DNA from: Dactylellina haptotyla
Lineage: Eukaryota; Ascomycota; Orbiliomycetes; Orbiliales; Orbiliaceae
Direction: 5' to 3'
Assembly (NCBI GenBank): GCA_031310005.1
Contig: CM062379.1
Coordinates: 3,720,001 to 3,784,000 of the forward strand
Length of the DNA: 64,000 nucleotides
Part shown: positions 26,490 through 40,201 of the stretch, one piece after another
How positions within the stretch are numbered: the first letter of the stretch is position 1
Layout of the letters: every line of letters begins with the position of its first letter
Notes under the pieces: generated by a model
Told to the model about the DNA's origin: nothing
Database searches by the model: none
What the model saw: the letters and a program-made list of their open reading frames with translations, nothing else
Made by a program: the position numbers and the translations under genes

Positions 26490-27104
26490 TGCTGGAGCTA
26501 TGAAGCCGGAACTAGGGCTAAGAAGAAGCAATCCATCAGCGTAGCGATCGATATCTATGCGCCCTCAAAATCCGATCCGTCACTTCTAAAGTACGCAGTT
26601 GACCTCTGGAATCAGGGTTCCTTGGTATGGCAAGCTTGTTCTTTCGGATCTCAAAGGAGCAGCAGTTATTGTTCTTCGGAGCGCCGTGAGATAGGTACAA
26701 AGGAGGGTCGTCTCAAGAGCGAGGAAGGTATTGCTGGCCGTATATCGTGACTGGGCGTGATTGGGCGTGACTGGTGGATCCTGGATGGCGAGGCAGTGGG
26801 AGGTCGCATGAGGTTGTCGAAGGGGAATGCGAATGGGCCTCAAAGTGGTTAAACGGGCCTCACAACAAACGCGTGCTGTGCCTGTCCAACGCGAAAATGT
26901 GTTGAGGGCACGCTCTGTGACGTCCCAAACAGGCAGTTCCTGCGGGTCAAACATCTGCAGACGAAGAGGGCTTGGCGGCCAGGTTCTTCTCAATTTATTT
27001 TTTTAGTAACCCAAATTTTCTGATTCAAGATATTTTTTTCTTTTGGGTTCACCAGCCGACAATCTCTCGACTGAGCGAACTTTCCTCCCGAAACCCGAGC
27101 GAAG
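26490..27104. promoter_or_regulatory. Shared divergent upstream region elg1 / utp8
   Basis: 615 bp between two start codons. Contains ACGCGT at 26869-26874 and ACGCGAAA at 26889-26896, the forms bound by fungal MBF/SBF (Swi6-Mbp1/Swi4) G1/S factors, and an AAATTTTC stretch near 27012, close to the ribosome-biogenesis RRPE motif, on the utp8 side. Confidence 0.4.
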
Positions 27105-30076
27105 ATGGCCATATCCTCGTCTACAGCTGCGCCGTCGGTGTCGCTGTCCAATCCCTACTCTCTTCTTCCGTTTTCCGGTGTGGACTCTGTCACATCGGAG
27201 TCCTCTTCCCATCACTGCCATGGAAGCCAAGTTCAACAGCAGCATGCCGGGCCATCCAGGAAACGAAAGCGCTCGGAATTCGCTTTTGCTGTAGATGGCC
27301 ATGGCGTTTCTATAGTAGATGTATGCTTGTTTAATTATGCCCCTCTATCTATATCAATGGTACACTAATCATCAATTCGATGGTTCACTAGGTTCAAGCT
27401 CCCCGTATCATATCTACCTATTCTGCCCCTCCTACCACCCGCTTCACCTGCTCCCCGCTCTCACTGAAAAGCGCCAACAGCTCTACAAGATGGACGTATG
27501 CCTCGATATCATCAGACAGTCATTCTCTCTCCGCGTGGAAGGAACAGGCGATCCGAAGAAGCTCTCGCACCAATTCTGCCGTATCATCCCCAGTCTCCGA
27601 GTTTGGTCCCATGGATACTACGATCGAGCATTACACTCGCCCTATTACGGAGACCTCGAAGATCATCTCGTTACACAATATAGCTAGCAGCAGCAGCCAA
27701 GAGAGCGATGAGCCACGCTTTGATGATATCCTTGTTATATCCGACGATGCCACACTTCAATGCCTTTCTGCAGACCTTCAAGTTGAACGATGGGTTGTCA
27801 ACAGTCGGAATACACCTTCGCACAAGACAAGAGGACCACTTCTCATGTCTTTCATAATTCCAATCGCCACTGCTAAAAAGACTTTGCTCAAGAATCGTCT
27901 TGAAGTACTAGCGGGATACCAAGCCAAGGTTGGAGACTGTGTCTTGATAACTTTGAACGGGGCAACTCGAAAAGAGAATAACGTTGAAGCTTCAATATAC
28001 CTAATATCGAACATTTCTGCACTTGGACATGTTCGAAAATTGGCACAGATACGTTTGGGCACTACTGGAGCAGTGGATGCTTCCCAATTGGCCTTCCATG
28101 CTCCAACTGGCACTCTCTTTCGACAAGTCGACAGTACTATTACAACCTTCGACCTCTCTAAACTCGCTCCGGAACCAGAAGCCCTTCTCGAAATCAATAA
28201 CCAAATATCTTCTGTCTTACCTACCTCTTCAAACAACCTCTTTGTATCTACTGAGACGACTATAAGCGTCTATAACACGAAATACGGTGCTACGCATTTC
28301 ACCTTAGACGTCACTAGCAAGTCGACGTCAAGCCCAGCGCCAGATTCCGGTGTCCACAAGTCCCTCATATTCCTCGGATATATCGCCGAAATTGACGTCG
28401 CCATCGGATTCAACAAACACGGCTGCTTTGCGATCCAGCTCACAAAATCCGGCCTGTTCACTGGAAATACGATTCTTGACTCCCTGTGTAAAGGGGTTAG
28501 ATCTGTGGATCTCGACGAAGAAGCCCAACTGGGCAAGACCAAGTTTACCCTCTTGGAAGGAAAGGATACCGAGAAACAGATTCGCGAGAAAGAGAAGCGT
28601 GCCCGCGAAGTCCTAAAGAACCTTGCTGATCTCGCCGCCGATGGCGATGCGTTCAGTTTCGAAAAGGAATTCGCCGAGTTTGTCGGTCTGGACCGTAAGA
28701 CCGGTGCCTATGCTATCACCAACAGCGAAGCTAACGGAACCTCTGCGAACGGATCAAACCATGCCAACGGCGACCATCTCGACTCTACTTCACCCAAAAC
28801 AAATGGATTTTCGTTAGTTAGTAGCCCCAAAGACGAAGACCTACCAGAATTCCTCTATCCGCCTCCTGAGGAAGGACAATATGTCGAACCTGAGCTTGAA
28901 AACCTCACTCAATCGTTTGTTGCCGCGGTCCTCGAAATGGTCTTCAGACCTGTGATCACCGAAACCGGAGCTCTAGAGCTCGAACTCACAATGTCCGTAC
29001 CTAATGTGTTCAAATTCCTAGTATGGGAAGGCTACTTCTCGTGTACAAATCTCCCAGCACAAGGAAGTGGATTTGTCGAAGCACTGGCAAAATATGACCC
29101 AGAGCTTAACTTACTCCTCTATTTCCTCGAACACGCTTTCAAAACGGCCATCCCGCTCAAGGAAGTCGTTACCAGCGTCAAGGTTGTAATGACAGATTTA
29201 GTCCGCGAATCAGATGCTACAGCTGTCAACGATATTGACGAGATGGACCTTAACGAGGACACGCTGGATGACGAGCAGCTGCAAAAGGTGACACAACAGG
29301 TGGAAAAGGCGCTAGAGAAGGCTCAGTTGATGTTGGATCTAAGTGATGTCAAGGAGAGAATACTACGGGCGGCTTTACTCCGTGTGGGCAGGTTCTCCCG
29401 CGCTGCTATCATTAGAACACTAAGAGAAACCCTGAACGGCGCCGAGCTAGCTGGCCTCATTCGTATCCTAAGGCGAGAATTACTACGAGATGCGGATGAT
29501 AGGGATTCCAACTCTCTGGTTGAAGAACCAGAGAACGCGCAAGACGACGAATGGCTCAGCTTGATCTGCGATCTTTTGACCAGTGCTGTTGATGCAGCCG
29601 GTATGACCGGTCTCTTGCTGGCGAAGGATACCCTGATCCCGTACGGAATCGATTCCTCGCGCGGAGAACCGGTTAGCGACGAAGCTGAAGAATTCGAACG
29701 GGAAGAATTACTCCTAGAATCCCTCTCCAGTGAGGTCTCTGCCACATGCGACGCTTTGGAAGGTGCCTCACAGGTCTCGGAAACGCTTCTTCACTTCTTA
29801 AACCGTGCGGAAGCGTACAGCAATGCGATGATGTATTCGTCCACGAAATCCCGAAAGTCGATAAGACCGGGCGACATCCGTCCTCGTCGACAGAGGAAGC
29901 CAGAGATCGTGGCGAGAGAGAAAAAGAAGGCAGCAGTGTTGCCAATGGGTTATCCACCACCGATTACCAGGAAGAAGACATCGAATGCTATGGAGCAGAA
30001 GATGGAGGTAAGGGCGAACAAGTATCGCAAGAACTTGGGCGTCGGGGCATACTCTCTTGAGCGCATCGAGGTTTAG
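27105..30076 (+). CDS. utp8: U3 snoRNP / UtpA (t-Utp) protein Utp8
   Basis: Nucleolar component of the UtpA complex, which binds the nascent pre-rRNA 5' ETS and supports small-subunit assembly; yeast Utp8 is also linked to tRNA export. Two exons: 27105-27320 and 27392-30076, 966 aa, join VSIVD|VQAPRIISTYS in frame. Seen: an N-terminal half with beta-propeller-like pieces (KRKRSEFAFAVDGHGVSIVD, FDDILVISDDATLQCLSADL, HFTLDVTSKS), then a largely alpha-helical C-terminal half (LVEALAKYDPELNLLLYFLE-like, ILRAALLRVGRFSRAAIIR) and a basic C-terminus (RPRRQRKPEIVAREKKKAA). The N-terminal layout (SRKRKR-hydrophobic strand-APP motif) and overall length fit fungal Utp8. The assignment rests on memory of the family rather than an alignment. 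Confidence 0.78.
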
Positions 30077-30898
30077 AGCTCATGTATTTTTTCTTTCTCT
30101 CTCTTGTTTGTCGTTTTTCCCTGGTGAAGGAGTATATGTCTTGTTTTCGATTGTATTTCATTCGTGTACATTGTATATTAATCTCATTTTACAAAAGAAT
30201 TTCAATATATGGATTTTAACCTCTTAGATTATCTTGTTCGAAAAAGCCACCTTTGTAAGAGACCCGTTTGAGAGAATATTGGAATAAATTACGACGTCCA
30301 ATGCTTTGGCTGATTACACGTTGGTCGATCGTTGAACTCAAAACCAGTTTATAAACAAAGGAGAAGCAGCACGACAAAGGCCCTAGGATGACTCGAACTT
30401 CCACAAGGCAGGAAAAAATAATACATATGTGAATTCAAAGTTGACTGATAAAGGAAAATCGTTCCAGTGTATGTAACAAAAAGATAAATTTAACAAAATC
30501 CATGAGGGTCCGTAACGGTCATTAAAGCACCACCCGTATCTTAATCACTTTCTCGTAGTACATTGATAAAAAAAAAAGAAATAAAGAAAACCCATGTTCC
30601 CTTGGTATATGATGAACAGAAACCGCTCGAAAATCACAAAATGCTGAACCGCAAGAAGAAAGATAGAACTCGCAAAGTGGAGCAGGAAAAAACTCTGGAA
30701 AGAGAGAAAGAAAGCAAAATTTCAGGACGCCGCGTACCCCATCTGCCGATGTAACGTAAAAATTGGAAGGTGCAGAAAAAGCCGGACGCAATAAATAATA
30801 ATACTAGTGATAGAGGGTGGGAAATTTTTGCGAAAACACAAAAAAAATGTTACTCGCTACTAATGTTAGAGTGTAAGATCGACCTGGGGGTAGATGTA
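30077..30898. other. Convergent 3' spacer, utp8 / FNIP gene
   Basis: Two genes converge here; no gene is supported in between. AT-rich, with A-runs at 30568-30577 and 30840-30847; 3' UTRs and polyadenylation signals are expected on both strands. Confidence 0.65.
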
Positions 30899-33800
30899 CT
30901 ACACCGCCCCGGCATCTTCCAACTCATTCAGCCACTTCGCTACGCCCTCGGTAAGGATGTTCTCAACAAGGGCTTTGCGATCGTCGGCCACTTTGCGTAC
31001 GACGTCCTCTAGCGATCCTAAGACCGCCTTTCGGGTGTCGTGGTCAATGGTCTTACTATCCGATACGTCGGTTCGGCGACGCGGATTCTGAGGTCTAGTT
31101 TTCGGAGACTTAACACTCGCCGCTCTAGAGGGCACTGTGGTCTTTGCGGGGGGGTCTGCGATTACTTTCTCAACAGCAGATACCAAAAGCTCCTCCATAT
31201 CCATAACATCTTCCTCAACGAATTCTTCCTTGTCGTGCTCGTCACGCATAAATGAGTGGGAAACCAGTTGGGAAGGCATTAAGTGCTGGGAGAAGAGGGG
31301 AGTTGGTCGTTTCTTCCTTCGAAGCGTCAATCTCTTAATCTTCATCGTGGTAGTATCAGCGATGAGAGTACTGCAGATATCGATCCACTTTGCCTCTTCA
31401 CGACCATTCTCATTTGATGGAGTTGGGACGAAGGCCGGAGTAGGTTCGGACAGCATTCCACGCCTGACATCCATTTCTAGTTCTTTGTAAGACTTAACCG
31501 CCTGGAGGATAAAGTCTGGATGAAATCGGTCGAGCTCAGCCGCTACATTTCCAGTTGTGTCGCTTTCTCCCGTAGCTTGGGGGAAGGGCGGAAGTAGCGT
31601 CAAAGCAGAAAGCGATATCAGCGAGTTCTCCATGGAGGACTCAGCAGCATTCGTTGACGTGGGTGATGAAGGTAAAGGTGAAGACCCGATAGCACCGAGC
31701 CCACCCATATCAAATGTAGGTTGCACTGCAGGCAAACCCATTGGGATATCCACATCAATAATACCATCGTCATCTACCGAATAGCGCAGAGTGCTTTCTT
31801 CGAACCCTGGTGTTCGAATACCATCTTGGTGCCAATGTGTTGGGGGACTAAACGCAAGCGGTCGAATGCTGTCCTCTTGCACGTCGTATATACTTGGGTA
31901 CCCATGGTGCTCATCGTCATACACATTATCCGATAAACCGGTTCCTGTGCGACGGAAATTTCCGTTTTCTGCATTTGTGTCATCGGCGACTGTCGATGCC
32001 AAGCTGCTCGCTACACTTGGGCTACCTCGACTCCTTGGACTGGACCAGATGCTGCTTAGAAAGCTACCCCAACCGCTGATGTTGGTACCACCGGATGATT
32101 CATTTGTGTTTCCACTTGTATTGTTGCTTCCACTCCGTCTCAGAGTTTGCATCAGACTAACGCTCACCGACGAACCGCTGCTTCCTGGCCGTGGTTCAGG
32201 ATGTTCACGTTTGAATGAGGAGCTAAGGTTTGCTGCGTGAGGAACCATACTATCCGTTGTAGTTGTACTTGGTGCTTTGCGAGGTGCTGAGAATGGTATT
32301 GGCAACTGAGAAGTTCCAAAGTGTGTCGGTAGAGACGTCCCCACTCTCGAAGGTGTCTTGTCCTTATCATCGCCATGGGAGACCCTAGGCACGTCCCATG
32401 TGCTGGTTAGATTTGAGTTGTCACCCTCATCCACACCTTCAACCATGCTAAGTTTACTCGGAACCCGGCGAATTTCTCGTTTAAACTCTGGGCCTTTGCT
32501 AGGAGGGGATCTTCCGAGCCCATCATCACTGACTGTGCTACGGTTCGACGACGTGTAGTCACCTGTCCAATGGGTTGTGGGTGAAGAACGCTCGGGAAGA
32601 AAGGCAGCTAGCAAATAGACGAGCCGGCGTGATACAAATTTATTATCACAGACAACTACGGTTCTAGAAGGAAGGTAGGCATCTTCTTTGCCGAGTGCCC
32701 GTTGCTTTTGAACATGCCTCCGGCGGTACGCCGGCGGAGCGAGTACATCAAGCCAGTCAGGATGGTGACCAAGAAATGCCGTAAGAAGGGCAAGGAAAAA
32801 ACTAGATATGCGTGAGTATACAAAACAGGATTATCATATGCAGTGAAGGGACTCACAAGTTGCGATCTCTACCACCAAAGGTTGTACCAGCCCACTTCGC
32901 CTCGTCCCGCCATTCACTCCAACGACCTTGCCCGGTGATTACTCGGGGTATCTGTAGGCCAGTCGTTATTCTCCATCGTTGTCTCTCCACTTCCTCTCTT
33001 ATGACATTATCATTCATTAGTGATGCAGTATCTAATGAGGTTTTTCTTTGAGGTCCATATGTAGCAGGTGACAGGATAACGGTCTTTGCATTCAGCGTTG
33101 TTGTAATACGCTGAGTTGCTACAATCTGTAGTTCATTGAGTGTCCGGGTGATGATATCCCAATTCTTGGTTACGAGATCCATCCTATTGTCAACCAGGTT
33201 CTCGGCCAACTCGTCGGGGAGGGGGGCCTGGCTAGGTCGGCGAATTGTAGCTAGCGGATCGATAAACTCAATATCGCCAGAGAGCCTGCCATGCCGTGTA
33301 TTAGTCGGAACGTGAGCAGCATTGCTAGTCTGATGGACAGAGTTATTTGGTATAGATATGATGAGCCCAATCGCGTAGTTGATAGTCTTTGGTGGCTTCA
33401 CAGCCTTCAAAGCGCTAGGTGGTGTGCCTGTTTTCGAGTTCATAGTCGGGAAAGGGAAGCCGTGTGTCGACCCGACGGAGCTGCCAGGTGTAACTGGCGC
33501 ATCTTCTCGGGAAGGTACTTTGAAAGAGACGTGGTGCTGTTGGTGTTGTGAGGTCGAATTGCCTGCAGAGGTTGAAGGAAGAATAACATTAAATGTACGA
33601 GTGATGAGAACACTCTTGATATCTTCAGAAGAGTTATTGGAACCAAAGGTCAGATCCTGTGTGGAAGTGGAAATATGTCCCATCGCCGGAGCCTTCAAAG
33701 AATTCCGCCTGAGAGTATTCGGGGCACTGGTAGAGGTAGTATTGGCAGCGGTGGTAGTTTGCGGGGCCGACGGCAAGACATGGACCTTGGTGCTCGGCCC

Positions 33801-34232
33801 CTTGTATGCCATTATCGAAGACCCAAACATACACTCCTGCAACACCTTCCTCTCATCTTCGAGTCCAGTGTTCGGCGTAAATTGAATCCCAGAGACCGAA
33901 AGCCTAGCCCCAGATCTCCGACGATTCCGGGGCGTGCCAGATGTCGGATGGGCCGGCGCATCGGCTTTTCGTGGAATAAAACTTTGCGATTGAGCAATCG
34001 GAACAGAATCGTATATTGTGAGTTTCGGCTCCCCGTTTACAGAGTCCTGGGCTATAATGACTCGGACATCGCGGATGCAACCTTGCCCATCGTTATCAGC
34101 GCAGTTGCAAGTGCTGACGGTGTTGTTGCCTTGGTATAGAAGTGCTCTGGTGTGTGCATCTTCTGCTTCATCGTTTACGGGTAGTTTAGGGCTGGGAGAC
34201 GATCTCGCCGTTGAAAGTAGACGGCCCAGCAT
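30899..34232 (-). CDS. lst4: Folliculin-interacting protein, Lst4/FNIP family
   Basis: Partner of folliculin (Lst7); the pair acts as a GAP for Gtr2/RagC at the vacuole and promotes TORC1 activation by amino acids. Two exons, minus strand: 32857-34232 and 30899-32801, 1092 aa; the join GGRDRN|FFFLALLTAFLGHHPDWL is in frame. Seen: N-terminal longin-type block (MLGRLLSTARSS … RDVRVIIAQDSV … KLTIYDSVP), a conserved SIMAYKGPSTKVHVLP motif, a long Ser/Thr-rich linker, then the DENN-like core (ATIRRPSQAPLPDELAENLV, VCDNKFVSRRLVYLLAAFLP) and a C-terminal helical block (LVSAVEKVIADPPAKT, VAKWLNELEDAGAV). The start fits the usual fungal N-terminus. A 7 kb gene-free region lies upstream. Confidence 0.85.
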
Positions 34233-35552
34233 TTTGAAATAACTGATATTCTAGCCTGATAGTAATCAGATCCAGTGAAGAGATGAAACCGTATTTCGGC
34301 ATCAAAGTTGGCAAAGGTTCCGGGGTCAGAGACGGCAACTCTTAAGCCATTACGGCCGCCGCTCTTCTCTGGTTGCGTGTTGTCGCTCCGGCAAGGTTAT
34401 TGTCGAACATGATCCTATGCTGCTGGATGTTGTTGATATCTATGTCCATATGTTCCAAGTCGGCCGTGGGTGGGGGTTCGTTCGGGATGGACGGTACGCC
34501 AATACCAAGCAGATCTGGGATGCGGATCCCTGGGTTGATATGCAGGCCAGGAGGGAGCTGCGATGCCAGATGGAGAAGCTCGTCGCGGGAATCCGAAGGG
34601 ATGGCTTGTGATAGAAGAGTCGACCAAGTCGCAGGCCTGTGAAGGGAGTCAGGTGCTAATTAGTTGTCTGGCGGGACGTGGTGTGATGCAAAGGCTGAGG
34701 AGGTGAGGTGAGGTGAGGTACGAGGAGGGAATACGAGCTGCGGTGGCGGTTGACGATGGTGCTGGGCCACAGCAGAGGCAACACCAAAAGCCCCAGCGGA
34801 GTGCCACTTAAGATACTTAAGATAGCTTTAACTCTGCTGTAGGCGAACGCACCAGACAAAACAAGGGAAGGGAAATGGGGGAACGGAGGATGGAAAGGGG
34901 CCCATCGGCTGGTGACGATGATTTGTAAGGCCTCAAGAGACCGGAGCAGTCAGACCAAGCTGGGACGGAGGGAGAAATGAGAAATACATCCAGCGGTATG
35001 ACAGCCCAACGTCACCGCTGGACAATAACGAGAGACAGATAGACAGAGAAGACCAGCATCAAGGACGGGGCGAAACGAGATCCAGTCCGAAAGATAACGG
35101 AGCACCAGTCATATACAGAAAAAGCAGACGACTTCGCGGGGCTCGAAGGTACCTTGTTTAGGTTCTGGTCTGTCGCAGAAAAGCGAAGGGGGCTAGCGGA
35201 ACGAGTAGCTAGCTTTGCTGGAAGCCCAGATGCGTCCGATAATAACATCAACAATGGTACGATCAACAGGAATAAGAAGAAGAAGAAAATATGCTGCAAC
35301 AGCGCCTTCTTCTCTCTTCTCAGATTCTGCGGCTGCTTTTGCTGCCCGCTAGCCTAAGGTTTTATTCGTCCGATGTTTTTATTTTAGTCCACCAGCCCAC
35401 CACTGCTCCAAGGGACTTGCTCTTGGGTTCGTGTGACGTGGTGCTTGCTGACCATCTTGTCAAGAGCAGCCAGCCATGCAACAGCCCTTCTTCGACTTCA
35501 AAGCGAAGCCTTGCATAAAGGAGAGGGAGGTCACACAGGCCACTGCAAGGCG

Positions 35553-35587
35553 AAGGAGGAGGAGGAGGAGGAGGAGGAGGAGGAGGA
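35553..35587. repeat. (GGA)n microsatellite
   Basis: About eleven near-perfect AGG triplets in the region upstream of lst4. Confidence 0.9.
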
Positions 35588-38500
35588 CAGAGAAGGGAGA
35601 AGGGAGCCTCCTATCGAGCTGCCACCTTTGCGTTGGTGCAAGACCTGCTCGGGCGGCTGTTACACATGCTCGTGCGCGGGCCAAGGTAACAGGAACGCTA
35701 CACAGGAAAGCTGGGATATCGATCCTCCGTAGGGGAGAGAATCGCAATATCAACGATAACAATACTATTATTAATAGAAGGCTCGCTGATATTGCGTGGG
35801 AGACGAGGACGAGCCAGATAAGGCGTTACATGTGATGTGTGTGCTGTTTCAAGCATCTCGTGAGGGAACCCTGTGCACTGTGCGCTGCCCACACCGGCTA
35901 CCTTCGAGCTTGTTTTAGTTGCGGAGCTGCTTGGGCGAACAGGGCTATCGGATGGTCGGTTGCTGCACCAGCTGGCAGCATGTGAGGCCCACCCGACGGT
36001 CTGTTATCGTATTCCGACGAAACCTGAAGGAGGCCACTGGGCAAATAGGAAGCTCCATGCCAGCCTAGAAGCTGGCCGATCGCCGCCGTCGCGATAGAAT
36101 GGAGGGATTGACCAGCATTCCTCCGTCAAGTAAGGGGACAGAAGCCGGAATTGAGTAACAAGATGGAGGAACGAGGAGAACGAGCGAACGAACATCCGGG
36201 TCCTTGCTCAGGTGATAGGGGAACGAGAACTTAAACGGGCAGATACGAAAAAGGCCGAAAGCAACACCTCCAACAGGAAGTCAAACAGCAAATCACGTTC
36301 CTGATAACAACACCCAGACACACGAAATCATGATTCCAATGATCATTTTGACGGCTTCCAGCGTGCGGTGAATGATAACGATTAAGCCAGAAAAGAGGCC
36401 AGATCCAACGATCTCGACAGGAACTTTTGAGATAGAAGACTAAAACATACCTTAGTGTATCAAATTAGGTTAATTTCTGGATCGAATCTTCCAAGACAGA
36501 GGGCGTGCGTAAGCGACTAGGGCTTGTTGGTTTAGATGTTCTAGATGTCGGCGTTTGCAAGAATCCACGTCTAGAATTGCTTGCGAAAATGTAGGTACCG
36601 TGAAATGGCAAAAATAGGGTTTGAAGGCTGAAATCATGGAGGGAAGAACCAGTTTTGTTTTCAAAATGTGTGAGAAATGAGCGATGCTCCTTTCTGCCAG
36701 CAAAACTCGAGTAATATATGGAAGCTTCAGAGCCCGTCGGGTTGGAAATCAGCCAAAGTAGCCGCAACACTTGTGTCCAAGACGCTCCCGCCGTTGGGGT
36801 CTCCGCCTGCCGGATTGTTCAGGGTCTCTGATATATTCGGGTCGCCAAACAGCCAGGGCTCTCGTTGAGGGATTAAACAGGATGATATGGGAACTTTCGG
36901 CTGTCAAGAGTGGATTTCGGCCAGCAAGTGAACTGGAAAAAATATCTCGACGGGGAAAGGTTGTGGCGGTAAGTATCCAAATTGGCCGAATTATCGAGGT
37001 TCAAGGTCCATACAATATGCACCCCTCAGGAACCTTTCTTATGGTTGCCCCCAGCTAGAACTCGAATCAGAGGGCAAAAGTCGACGTTGTGTCCTACTAA
37101 GGCGAGTCTATCGAGCCATGTCGACGGTTGTGAAATTAAACTCCTCGATGCGCGGAGTAAACAAAAGGAATAATCGAAATCCAAAATGCAAAAATGGTCG
37201 ATTTGAACTGGATATGCAAATGGGAAACCCGGGCCATTTAGATATATGTATCCACAGCACAAGACCTCTAGGGCCCGCTTCTATTCTCGGTGCCAGAACT
37301 CCTCGTACTGTGACTTAGGCCATCCCTAGTCAAACGCTAGCAGGTCGCATCTTGGGCAGCTGGCCTGGGGGTGGGAATTTTAGTATGGTCGGTTCAAGTG
37401 TGATGAGTTTCCGTAAACGGTTGTTTTGCCTCTGGACTATCAACCAATCCCAGCCACTCGGTAGGAATTAGCCAATCCTCACGTCGAAATGTGTGCATAG
37501 ATGTTCCTGTTTCTCATTCCATCTACAGGTATTTTGCATCCTGGATATTTACACGAAATTCAAAATCAAAATATTTTCATTGCCATAATTACAGAGGCCG
37601 CTGACATCCGACCACTTCAGATCTTTGCTGGAAGCTGGACGGCTCCACTTGAGACTCGAGGATCACACGGCATAAATCTCCAAAGAGTCCCCCGCACACG
37701 CGAGCTCCTGCGGTTTTGTCCTGAGGATGCGCTGTTTTGGGGCGCTTGGGGCACAAGGAAAGCAACATCAAACTCCTAGGCTTAATCGATATTTGGTCTA
37801 GCGAGCCTCGAAGCATGGAAACCTTACGAAATGGATTTGACTTGTCGCTTCGCAGCCTAACATTGTCAACTGCTAAAATCCGATTTCATTCGCCACATTC
37901 GTTCATAGCAATCGATAAGAATGGAATGTTAAGCCTGTTCGCAAATATAAAATTTAAAAGGGTTTACCCGATTGCATCTTTGGGAATGTCTGTATTTCTA
38001 TTATATTCCTTTTTGATAAACTCAAGTGAAAACTTTCGCGATCAATTCTCGCGGCCCAACCCGCGAATCCTACGCCAGGTAAAATGGTTCCGAGCCGCAC
38101 GAAAATGAAATTAGAAAAATTTTCGCTTCATCGACTATATTCTCGAACGCATCGGCAGAAAAGATGTGAGATGAAAATTTTTTCATCGATTTTCGCCGAG
38201 AAACGGTACGCGCGAAAGCATAATTCACGCTGGGGAATTCCGCATGAACTGCAGAAGTGGGGCATCGACGGGTTCCCGTTCGCCCAAATTTAAACAAGAT
38301 CATGTCATGCTCTCTTGTTAAGTCTGCTAGGGTTCTCGGCGGGGTACCCTACAAACCAAAATATAGAGGCAGGAAGCTAGAAGGAGGTTGATGTTTGAAC
38401 GAAAAGCTAACTTGGGGTATCGGGTGATCTAATCGTATCCACAAACACTGACTAACAAGACAAATTGTCGTTTTATGTCTCCGTTGCCCCCCTTGTCTAG

Positions 38501-39963
38501 GAACATCATTGATATGATGGCCAGCATATCGTATCGTCAATTGGGTGATGGGTATCGAGAAATGCGGCTGTGATCACAAATGGGTTGAAGTTGAGATTCA
38601 TCCAAAATGAAAATCATGAGGCATATGACAGCAACCTTACGCAAAGATTGACAAACTTCTAACAGCGGCTGTCGAACGCTTTGACGTACCAGTGGTTTCG
38701 ATGGGAAGGGGTCTACCTGGGCTTGTGCGTCCGACCTCCTTCCGCATTGTCAGCCCTGCCCAGGTTTGTCGACAGTTTGGATATAATGAAACCCCATGGA
38801 ACAATTAAGACCGTCAGCGAGGACTGCCGTATTGGGGAATGGCCGTAGATGCTAGTCCGTGGGGACCCCTTTGTGCCGACAATGCGCTCGCAATTCACCC
38901 AGGCGACTTGGTACCGCAGGTCTGAAAATCTCGCCTCTCGCGATCACCAATCCTACCACCGGCTTTGGTCAGGGAGAATGGGCAATCGACTTGGCCTGCA
39001 GGTGTTCACTTTTATCGATAAATACCCGCCCTGGATGTGTTCGCCTCACCTACCTTAAATTTCCTGACACACCGCAAACCCATGCACCCCGCTATGACAT
39101 AAAAGGCAACGAGCTCCCCCTCCAGAACATGGCCAGACCTCGCCTGCAGCTGGTTCCAACCCTCTGACGAATCCACCCCATGTTACGGTACTCCCAAGTT
39201 TGTTGAGCTCGTGATCCGATTAACCTGTTGGGTACGACTGCGAATGCGATTCGCAAATTAAACTTGAAGCTGCTGCAAACTGTTCCTGCGTGGAGGCAGA
39301 CGGGCATGAAGTTTGCTTGAAAGGGTGCTGTTTGTTGCATGCTAGGTTGTATCAACAACAACAAAAACGTACGTACTCTGAAGCTCAAGGTTGATATAAA
39401 ATATTCGCTCCTGCATGTTGCAGCTAGCGATTCCGCTTTTGCTGCTTCGTCCCAAAATTTCCGCCCTTGTCTCGCATTTCACAACCTGGAAAATCTCCAG
39501 ACGAGCGAAGCTGCAAGAGGCATGTCTTCGAATCAACGTTTATCCGATTTTGGGGTTCGCTTTTGCCTTTTCCCACACAGGCTCTCGAATTTTCCTTTTG
39601 AATTTCATCCCACCCACCCTCGTTAGTGACCTCAAGCGAACCCCATCCATATGCATTCGGATCCACCTGTCGTTTTTGGCGAACGACTCTGTAATTAAGC
39701 CCTTGTACCCATGTGCGCTTGCATCTAGATATTTAGCCCGTTAGTTTCGAGGACCCATGTAGCGAAGACTTCGTGATCTTTGTTGTCGATCTATTTGATT
39801 CCGCCTGAATACACAACCTTAACAACAGTAATATAATATCGACATATTATTGTATACTAAACATTAACTATACGTAACTTTTGCGTATATTGGCTGAATA
39901 CTAGCTTTGATGCAACTCGCGCACCAAAAAATTTTGAGATCCCAAGATTCCCAAGGTACTTCC

Positions 39964-39972
39964 CTATATAAC
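39964..39972 (+). promoter_or_regulatory. Candidate TATA box of an unannotated plus-strand unit
   Basis: CTATATAAC is followed within 10-60 bases by a pyrimidine-rich tract (CTACCATTTCTGTCACTCGC) and then by CCTTCCCTTCCCTCCC, an arrangement typical of fungal core promoters with pyrimidine leaders. It stands inside the gene desert, so it is suggestive only. Confidence 0.3.
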
Positions 39973-40081
39973 CTACCATTTCTGTCACTCGCATCATCCC
40001 CACCCTGGATAAGAGGAGCGCCTGCCTGCCTGCCGACTTCCCTTCCCTTCCCTCCCGCAAATACGTCCACGGGGAACCCCA

Positions 40082-40201
40082 ATGAACTTGCAGCAAAGAA
40101 TAAGAAACCAAAATACGACAGCGTACCAAAAAAGGTGCCGAAGCTTACCCTCGATTCCTAATTCGTCTTTATCCTTCGAAAGCCGACGCCGGTATCGGTG
40201 A
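40082..40201 (+). CDS. Speculative 39-aa small ORF downstream of a TATA-like site
   Basis: First ATG after the TATA and pyrimidine tract at 39.96 kb; begins MNLQQRIRNQNTTAYQ, ends with stop TGA at 40199-40201, and has a basic C-terminus (SFESRRRYR). No family is recognised and there is no signal peptide. A second, longer frame overlaps it (39910-40161). This could equally be a non-coding transcript or no transcript at all. Confidence 0.15.
   Translation: MNLQQRIRNQNTTAYQKRCRSLPSIPNSSLSFESRRRYR

Noticed and set aside
37737-38108. 123-codon ORF in the gene desert
   Set aside because: No recognisable domain, no promoter-like sequence in front, AT-rich surroundings; length is compatible with chance.
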